Source: Psychrobacter proteolyticus
Lineage (GTDB): Bacteria > Pseudomonadota > Gammaproteobacteria > Pseudomonadales > Moraxellaceae
Direction: 5' to 3'
Assembly: GCF_003350005.1 (NCBI RefSeq)
Contig: NZ_QLKS01000007.1
Coordinates: 1-64,000, forward strand
Length of the DNA: 64,000 bases
Every line of letters starts with the position of its first letter. Position 1 is the first letter of the stretch. Below the pieces are notes generated by a model. The model was not told the DNA's origin and ran no database searches. It saw only the letters and a list, made by a program, of their open reading frames with translations. Positions 59,394 through 64,000 of the stretch are shown here, one piece after another. The position numbers and the translations under genes were made by a program.

Positions 59394-59420
59394 CTTGAAT
59401 AGTGAGCGCAGTCCCCTTAT
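59394..59420 (+). promoter_or_regulatory. Sigma-32-type heat-shock promoter for clpP
   Basis: CTTGAA at 59394-59399 is followed by a 13-nt spacer and CCCCTTAT at 59413-59420, close to the RpoH consensus CTTGAA-N13-CCCCATNT. It would start about 80 bp before the clpP ATG, in the position expected for heat-shock control of clpPX. Confidence 0.7.
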
Positions 59421-59504
59421 AAACAACCCATTAGTCAAAAACTACCAGACAATAAAATCACTCAATCCATTTTTATTTTATACATTTATCGATAGGACTT
59501 TTCT

Positions 59505-60179
59505 ATGACAGATTATGATCGCATCACTGCCAACCCGCATTTTGATATGCTGATGAGTGCACACAAAGAAGTACAGACCACACAAGCGGCTTTAGTACCT
59601 ATGGTGGTTGAACAGTCTTCACGCGGTGAACGCTCGTTTGATATTTTTTCACGCTTATTACGTGAGCGCGTTATCTTTTTGACCGGTCAGGTTGAAGACA
59701 ACATGGCTAACCTTATCGTTGCCCAGTTGCTATTCTTAGAAGCTGAAAACCCTGACAAAGATATCCATTTGTATATAAACTCACCAGGTGGTTCAGTAAG
59801 CGCTGGCTTGGCTATTTTTGATACCATGAACTTCATCAAACCTGAAGTATCTACTATCTGTATGGGCGGTGCTTATAGCATGGGTTCATTCCTATTGGCT
59901 GCTGGTCAAAAAGGCAAGCGCTACTCACTTGCTAATGCTCGTGTCATGATTCATCAGCCTTCAGGCGGCGCGCAGGGTCAAGCAACCGATATCGAAATTA
60001 ATGCTCGTGAAATCCTTAAAACTCGTGCACGTCTAAATAGTATCTTAGCTGAGCGTACTGGTCAGCCAGTAGAAAAAATTGAAAAAGACGTTGAGCGTGA
60101 TTATTGGTTAGATGCACAAGAAGCCAAAGAGTATGGTTTGGTTGACGAAGTATTAGAGCGTCGCCCTGAATCTTTGTAA
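59505..60179 (+). CDS. clpP: ATP-dependent Clp protease proteolytic subunit
   Basis: Serine protease that forms the tetradecameric chamber fed by ClpX or ClpA. Catalytic Ser125 in GGAYSMGS and His150 in MIHQPSGG are present, and the Asp is probably in VERDYWL. At 224 residues it has a propeptide-like N-terminus longer than the mature enzyme. Other ClpP proteins often have QAAS where this has GAYS. AGGA precedes the ATG. clpX follows by 186 bp on the same strand. Confidence 0.97.
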   Translation: MTDYDRITANPHFDMLMSAHKEVQTTQAALVPMVVEQSSRGERSFDIFSRLLRERVIFLTGQVEDNMANLIVAQLLFLEAENPDKDIHLYINSPGGSVSAGLAIFDTMNFIKPEVSTICMGGAYSMGSFLLAAGQKGKRYSLANARVMIHQPSGGAQGQATDIEINAREILKTRARLNSILAERTGQPVEKIEKDVERDYWLDAQEAKEYGLVDEVLERRPESL

Positions 60180-60262
60180 TCTAAGCATTAACGTGATGCC
60201 TCTTCCTTGAGAGTGCAATCATAAGACCTTTTATAGTTTATTTGCCGTACAGTAAATCGTTA

Positions 60263-60301
60263 TCAATGTCATACCTGACCTATTGAAAGGTATGACATTG
60301 A
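60263..60301 (+). repeat. Perfect 14-bp inverted repeat between clpP and clpX
   Basis: Arms 60263-60276 and 60288-60301 are exact reverse complements around an 11-nt loop. No T-run follows on the plus strand, so it is not a standard terminator. It may be a processing or stability element in the clpPX mRNA. Confidence 0.75.
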
Positions 60302-60365
60302 ATGAATACGATAATCGACATACTACAAATAAACTAACCAGTTTTAAATTTTAGGAGCGCCTTTT

Positions 60366-61640
60366 ATGGCAGAAGATAATACCCCGCAGTGTTCGTTTTG
60401 CGGCAAAGCCAAAAGCGATGTACAGCAACTGATTGCTGCTGACGATGCTAATATCTGCAATGAATGTATCGAACTATGTACTGACTTAATCGCAGACAGC
60501 GCAGAGCACGGTGATGATGATAGCGAAGTAGATACTTCTTGGGTCAATAAAAAACTACCAACGCCAAAAGAGCTGCGTGCCAAGCTTGATGAATATGTCA
60601 TCGGTCAGGACGCTGCCAAAAAAGCATTGGCTGTTGCCGTCTATAACCATTACAAACGTTTAAAAGTTAGTCAGACGCTAGCCAACGACAGCAAAAAAGC
60701 CAAGATCGGCGCTGACGATGCAATGGTAGAATTGGCTAAGAGTAATATCTTGCTAATCGGTCCAACTGGTTCTGGTAAGACGCTACTTGCGCAAACCTTG
60801 GCTCGTCTGTTAGATGTGCCTTTTGCGATGGCTGATGCCACGACCTTGACCGAAGCTGGTTATGTTGGTGAAGACGTTGAAAACATCGTACAAAAGCTCC
60901 TTCAAGCCTCTGACTATGATGTGGCCAAAGCTGAGCAAGGTATCATCTATATTGATGAAATCGACAAAATCAGTAAAAAAGGTGACAACCCATCTATCAC
61001 GCGTGATGTGTCAGGTGAAGGCGTACAGCAAGCGTTGCTAAAGCTAATCGAAGGTACGGTGGCTGCTATCCCACCGCACGGTGGTCGTAAGCACCCGCAG
61101 CAAGAGCTGATCCAAGTGGATACCAGCAACATTCTAATCATCGTTGGCGGCGCGTTTGCTGGACTTGATAAAGTCATTCAGCAGCGTACTGAAAAAGGCG
61201 GTATTGGCTTTAACGCTGATGTCAGCTCAAAAGACGATAGCCGTCGCAGCTCAGACTTGCTACAAGAAGTCGAGCCAGAAGATTTGATCAAATTTGGTCT
61301 GATTCCTGAGCTGATCGGTCGTCTGCCAGTACTTGCGGCACTGCAAGAGCTAGATGAAGCGGCCCTAGTACAAATCCTGACCGAACCTAAGAACGCACTG
61401 GTAAAACAGTACAAGTACTTGTTTGACATGGAAGGTGCTGAGATTAGCTTTACTCAAGAAGCATTAGATGCCATCGCCAAAAAAGCAATGGAACGTAAGA
61501 CAGGTGCTCGTGGTCTACGTTCAATTGTAGAAAACGCCCTGCTTGAGACTATGTATGAGCTACCTTCTATGGAAAATGCTAAAACTGTAATGGTTGATGC
61601 GGACGTTATCAATGAAGGTAAAGTGCCGAAAATTGCTTAA
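60366..61640 (+). CDS. clpX: ATP-dependent Clp protease ATP-binding subunit ClpX
   Basis: AAA+ unfoldase partner of ClpP. The N-terminal zinc finger has Cys9, Cys12, Cys31 and Cys34. The Walker A motif GPTGSGKT is at 132-139 and Walker B is in IYIDEIDKI. The pore loop GYVGED is present, as are the ClpP-contacting loop region and sensor 2 (GARGLRSI). The 424 residues match the family. AGGAGC lies before the ATG. It follows clpP on the same strand. Confidence 0.98.
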   Translation: MAEDNTPQCSFCGKAKSDVQQLIAADDANICNECIELCTDLIADSAEHGDDDSEVDTSWVNKKLPTPKELRAKLDEYVIGQDAAKKALAVAVYNHYKRLKVSQTLANDSKKAKIGADDAMVELAKSNILLIGPTGSGKTLLAQTLARLLDVPFAMADATTLTEAGYVGEDVENIVQKLLQASDYDVAKAEQGIIYIDEIDKISKKGDNPSITRDVSGEGVQQALLKLIEGTVAAIPPHGGRKHPQQELIQVDTSNILIIVGGAFAGLDKVIQQRTEKGGIGFNADVSSKDDSRRSSDLLQEVEPEDLIKFGLIPELIGRLPVLAALQELDEAALVQILTEPKNALVKQYKYLFDMEGAEISFTQEALDAIAKKAMERKTGARGLRSIVENALLETMYELPSMENAKTVMVDADVINEGKVPKIA

Positions 61641-61951
61641 GTTATAATTAATATAAATAGTCCGTTATCATTAACGGACTACTAGAAAAGCGTCTAGCTA
61701 GATAAGCTAAGGCGCTTTTTTTATGCTTATGATTTACCTAGCCTACCTATTAGATAATTCGTCTAGTGCAAAGTTGATGAACTTAATTTTATTGAATACA
61801 AAATGACAGTAGCGTTTATCAATGCCCAGTAGACCACATCACAAATCATGCTAATGTAGGTAGTCTGTTTTAACCTTTATTATATTGCTGTATTCCACCG
61901 TCTATGGCACCTACAAATACCCCTTATTAATAAGACAAAGGATTGTTTATT
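61641..61951. other. Intergenic region between clpX and the SDR gene
   Basis: 311 bp holding two hairpins just after clpX, 61659-61680 and 61686-61723. The second is a likely terminator and is listed separately. The rest is AT-rich with no gene. Confidence 0.5.
61686..61723 (+). terminator. Terminator after clpX
   Basis: An imperfect stem (AAAAGCG ... CGCTTTT with inner TAGCT/AGCTA) ends in a run of seven T's. A separate 9-bp hairpin (61659-61680) precedes it. Confidence 0.8.
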
Positions 61952-62938
61952 ATGTTCAACCATGTGACCGCTATGGCGACTTCATTGCGCCAAAACTTAC
62001 CATTTTCTTCTAACCGTACCTCATTGGATGACTCAGACGTTGCATCCTACTATCGCAACCATGTCGCTGCTATTACAGGTGCAGGCTCCGGAATGGGACG
62101 TAAGCTAGCCATTCATTTAGCAAAAATGGGCTGTCATGTGGCATTATCGGATATCAACCCTGAACAGTTGGCAGCGACCAAACAGTTACTTGCCAGTTAT
62201 GATGTCAACATCACCATGACGGTACTAGATGTTTCAAACAATAAAGCTGTGGAAGCATGGGCTGATAGCGTAATGGCAGAACATGGCAAAGTGAATTTTA
62301 TCTTTAATAATGCAGGCGTAGCGCTCTACTCTACAGTGGAGGGTATGAGTAATAGTGAGCTTGAATGGGTGATGAACATTAACTTTTGGGGTGTGGTTTA
62401 CGGTACCAAAGCGTTTTTACCTTTGATCAAAAACAGTGTAAAGCAGAGCCAGTTTGGCGAGCATGGTCATATTATTAATGTCTCAAGCCTCTTTGGCTTG
62501 ACGGCTCAACCATCATATTCTGCTTATAATGCCAGTAAGTTTGCTGTACGTGGTTTTACAGAAAGCTTGCGTCAAGAGCTAAATATTCAGAACTGCGGGG
62601 TATCAGCAACCTGTATTCATCCGGGCGGCATCAAAACCAATATTGCTAACAGCGCGCGCGGTAATGACAGCGTTAGTGAAGTTGGTATGCATGCTGGTGA
62701 CAAAGCCATTAGAAATTTTAACAAACTATTGAAGTTCGATGCCAGCGAAGCAGCTTGGATTATTTTACATGCAGCAGCGACCAATCAGCAGCGTTGTTTG
62801 ATCGGTAACGATGCTAAAATGGTTGATGCAATTCAGCGAGTATTCCCATCGCATTACAGTCAAGTGCTAAACGGCCTCAATCAATTATCACGTAAATTAA
62901 AACCGCGGCGCGCTAAGAAACCTACCACATCCCCTTAA
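61952..62938 (+). CDS. Short-chain dehydrogenase/reductase
   Basis: A classical SDR of 328 residues. The cofactor motif TGAGSGMG, NNAG (FNNAGVA), and the catalytic Ser-Tyr-Lys (VSSLFG, YSAYNASK) are all present. The first 35 residues are an unconserved extension, and the last ~25 residues are basic (KLKPRRAKK). The ATG at 61952 with AAAGGA at ideal spacing is preferred over an upstream TTG. Relatives are often annotated as acyl-CoA or lipid-type oxidoreductases; the substrate is unknown. Ends in a strong terminator. Confidence 0.88.
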   Translation: MFNHVTAMATSLRQNLPFSSNRTSLDDSDVASYYRNHVAAITGAGSGMGRKLAIHLAKMGCHVALSDINPEQLAATKQLLASYDVNITMTVLDVSNNKAVEAWADSVMAEHGKVNFIFNNAGVALYSTVEGMSNSELEWVMNINFWGVVYGTKAFLPLIKNSVKQSQFGEHGHIINVSSLFGLTAQPSYSAYNASKFAVRGFTESLRQELNIQNCGVSATCIHPGGIKTNIANSARGNDSVSEVGMHAGDKAIRNFNKLLKFDASEAAWIILHAAATNQQRCLIGNDAKMVDAIQRVFPSHYSQVLNGLNQLSRKLKPRRAKKPTTSP

Positions 62939-62962
62939 TTAATATATCGTAAAAATCTCAAT

Positions 62963-63002
62963 AAAAAGTGCCTAAACGTTGATGACGTTTAGGCACTTTT
63001 TA
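62963..63002 (+). terminator. Terminator after the SDR gene
   Basis: A 17-bp perfect stem (62963-62979 with 62985-63001) closed by a 5-nt loop with a T-run. A-run on the left. Confidence 0.95.
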
Positions 63003-63059
63003 TTGAATCTCTAATCTCTATTACAAACTCAATTATTAGAAAATAGTATACAATTCATT

Positions 63060-63089
63060 TATATATTATATATTAGTATATAATATATA
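63060..63089. repeat. AT-only palindrome upstream of the cytochrome gene
   Basis: Arms 63060-63072 and 63077-63089 are complementary (13 bp, one wobble) and consist of A and T apart from one G. It lies about 130 bp upstream of the cytochrome c gene. It might be a melting-prone or regulator-binding site; it carries no recognisable consensus. Confidence 0.4.
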
Positions 63090-63218
63090 TTGTCACATTC
63101 CTATTTTTCAGATCTTTTACCGTTATAATGCTGAAAAAATTGGGGATGTCGTTGTCATTAGACTATAAAAAACACGTGAGTGTACATTTGCATATTTTTT
63201 CATAATAAGGATATTCTA

Positions 63219-64000
63219 ATGAAAAAACTTCTAACAGAGAAATGCTTTACCTCTATCTTTATGACAGCTGTTTTCGTAGTTGGGGCTTTTGGTATAACAA
63301 GTTGCAGTGAAAAGAAAGTTAAGGCTGTTGACCGACTTGAAGAAGCAGAGGCTTTAGCAAGAGTGCAAGCACTTGAAGCACGTGCTGCTGAACTCAAAGA
63401 TAGTATTACTTCAAAACCAAGTAAAAAATTGACGATTAGCATGCCAGATGAGTCCACCATTCCGAATGATGAGTATGGAGCAGCTGTACGCCGAGGCATG
63501 CAACTCGCTAATCATACATATAGAGAATTACCTAATAATGTGGGCAATAAACTTAACTGTACCAGTTGTCATTTGAATAATGGTTCAGAGGCATATGCAG
63601 CTCCATGGAATGGCTTACCTGGTATCTTTCCTATTTATCGTTCGCGTGATGCCCGTGTCAACTCACTACAAGAACGTATAAACGGATGTTTTCAGCGTTC
63701 GATGAACGGTACGCCATTAGAGATGGATTCAGATGATATGAATGCATTTATCTCTTATATGACATGGTTATCACAAGATATGCCGATTGGCGTCTCATCA
63801 GAAGGTCGCGGCTTTGTCACAGTTGATAGTACGCTTACACCGGACCCTATCAAAGGTAGGGCACTGTTTTCCAAAACCTGCACCACCTGCCATGGTGAAA
63901 ACGGGGAAGGCCAATATAATGAGGATGGGACTTACTTATACCCCGCAATAGCGGGAGAAAACTCCTTTAATGACGGGGCGGGTATGGCACGTACATACAA
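63219..64000 (+). CDS. TsdA-like diheme cytochrome c lipoprotein (truncated by window end)
   Basis: An open frame from the ATG at 63219 runs past the window end (260 complete codons seen). The N-terminus is a lipoprotein signal with Cys29 in GITSC, then a charged helical stretch (about 33-62, EEAEALARVQ...) that looks like a coiled coil. Two heme sites follow, CTSCH at 114-118 and CTTCH at 221-225. The segment RINGCFQRSMNG (Cys157) and the wider pattern match the thiosulfate dehydrogenase (TsdA) family, where that Cys is an unusual axial heme ligand. AAGGAT precedes the ATG. The C-terminus and any tsdB are outside the window. Confidence 0.82.
   Translation, partial: MKKLLTEKCFTSIFMTAVFVVGAFGITSCSEKKVKAVDRLEEAEALARVQALEARAAELKDSITSKPSKKLTISMPDESTIPNDEYGAAVRRGMQLANHTYRELPNNVGNKLNCTSCHLNNGSEAYAAPWNGLPGIFPIYRSRDARVNSLQERINGCFQRSMNGTPLEMDSDDMNAFISYMTWLSQDMPIGVSSEGRGFVTVDSTLTPDPIKGRALFSKTCTTCHGENGEGQYNEDGTYLYPAIAGENSFNDGAGMARTY

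Larger units (their letters stand above)
58630..59504. other. Divergent ureD-clpP intergenic region
   Basis: 875 AT-rich bases without a gene. It holds a sigma-54-type element for ureD (58834-58849), an NtrC-type site (59012-59028) and a sigma-32-type promoter for clpP (59394-59420), each listed separately. A 62-codon plus-strand frame that runs from inside ureD to 58756 is not counted. Confidence 0.6.

Noticed and set aside
63060..63089. AT-only palindrome as an origin or attachment site
   Set aside because: No DnaA boxes, integrase gene or direct repeats nearby; more likely simple AT-rich sequence.

Overview
The window looks like a chromosomal segment of a gammaproteobacterium of the Moraxellaceae, most likely Psychrobacter. 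This is inferred from protein style and gene content (short-form HisG, PhoBR, FadBA, a NadV/NadM-Nudix pair, a full urease cluster, a TsdA-like cytochrome), not from a database match. Almost all genes are housekeeping or metabolic and appear intact. I saw no transposase, prophage, CRISPR array, rRNA or tRNA.

Layout. 1-3.9 kb: the str operon on the minus strand (rpsL, rpsG, fusA and the first codons of tuf) behind a near-consensus sigma-70 promoter. 4.2-8.8 kb: an EcsC-family protein, a FabB-type ketoacyl synthase and pabB. 8.9-14.1 kb: ibaG-murA-hisG-hisD-hisC on the minus strand. 14.3-21.6 kb: an exported esterase, a BON lipoprotein and yraN (minus), rsmI and a PfkB-family sugar or nucleoside kinase (plus), then metY and nfuA (minus). 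22-27 kb: an alpha/beta hydrolase and a nicotinamide-salvage unit, nadM-Nudix / nadV / SGNH hydrolase. 27-34.6 kb: bL31 type B, YceI, small lipoproteins, an FAD oxidoreductase, a LOG-family protein, a hydrolase, a DnaQ-like exonuclease and an M23 peptidase. 34.7-38.2 kb: phoB-phoR with a Pho box, dtd and psd. 38.3-46.4 kb: an HD-domain protein, an isochorismatase-like protein, fadBA, ispA and a DUF72 protein. 46.5-47.8 kb: an AT-rich orphan gene with a HEPN-like motif. 47.9-51.6 kb: sodB, rdgB and tig. 51.8-58.6 kb: urease cluster ureD-A-(BC)-E-F-G-J on the minus strand. 59.5-62.9 kb: clpP-clpX and an SDR. From 63.2 kb: a diheme cytochrome c lipoprotein cut by the window end.

Most interesting points. 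The urease beta and alpha subunits are fused in one reading frame (UreBC), while gamma stays separate. Upstream of ureD lie a sigma-54-like -24/-12 element and a good NtrC-type site, so nitrogen control is likely. A sigma-32-like promoter precedes clpP and a close-to-consensus Pho box precedes phoB. The PhoR kinase has no membrane segments. A perfect 21-bp inverted repeat lies between rpmE2 and yceI, and multi-branched palindromic blocks precede psd and sit between fadB and fadA. Several conserved enzymes (RsmI, IspA, PabB, UreC) carry hydrophilic insertions. The orphan HEPN-like gene is the best candidate for recently acquired, possibly defensive DNA.

Gene starts were moved from the longest reading frame to an ATG with a ribosome binding site wherever the sequence supported it. 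All promoter, operator and terminator calls were made by eye.
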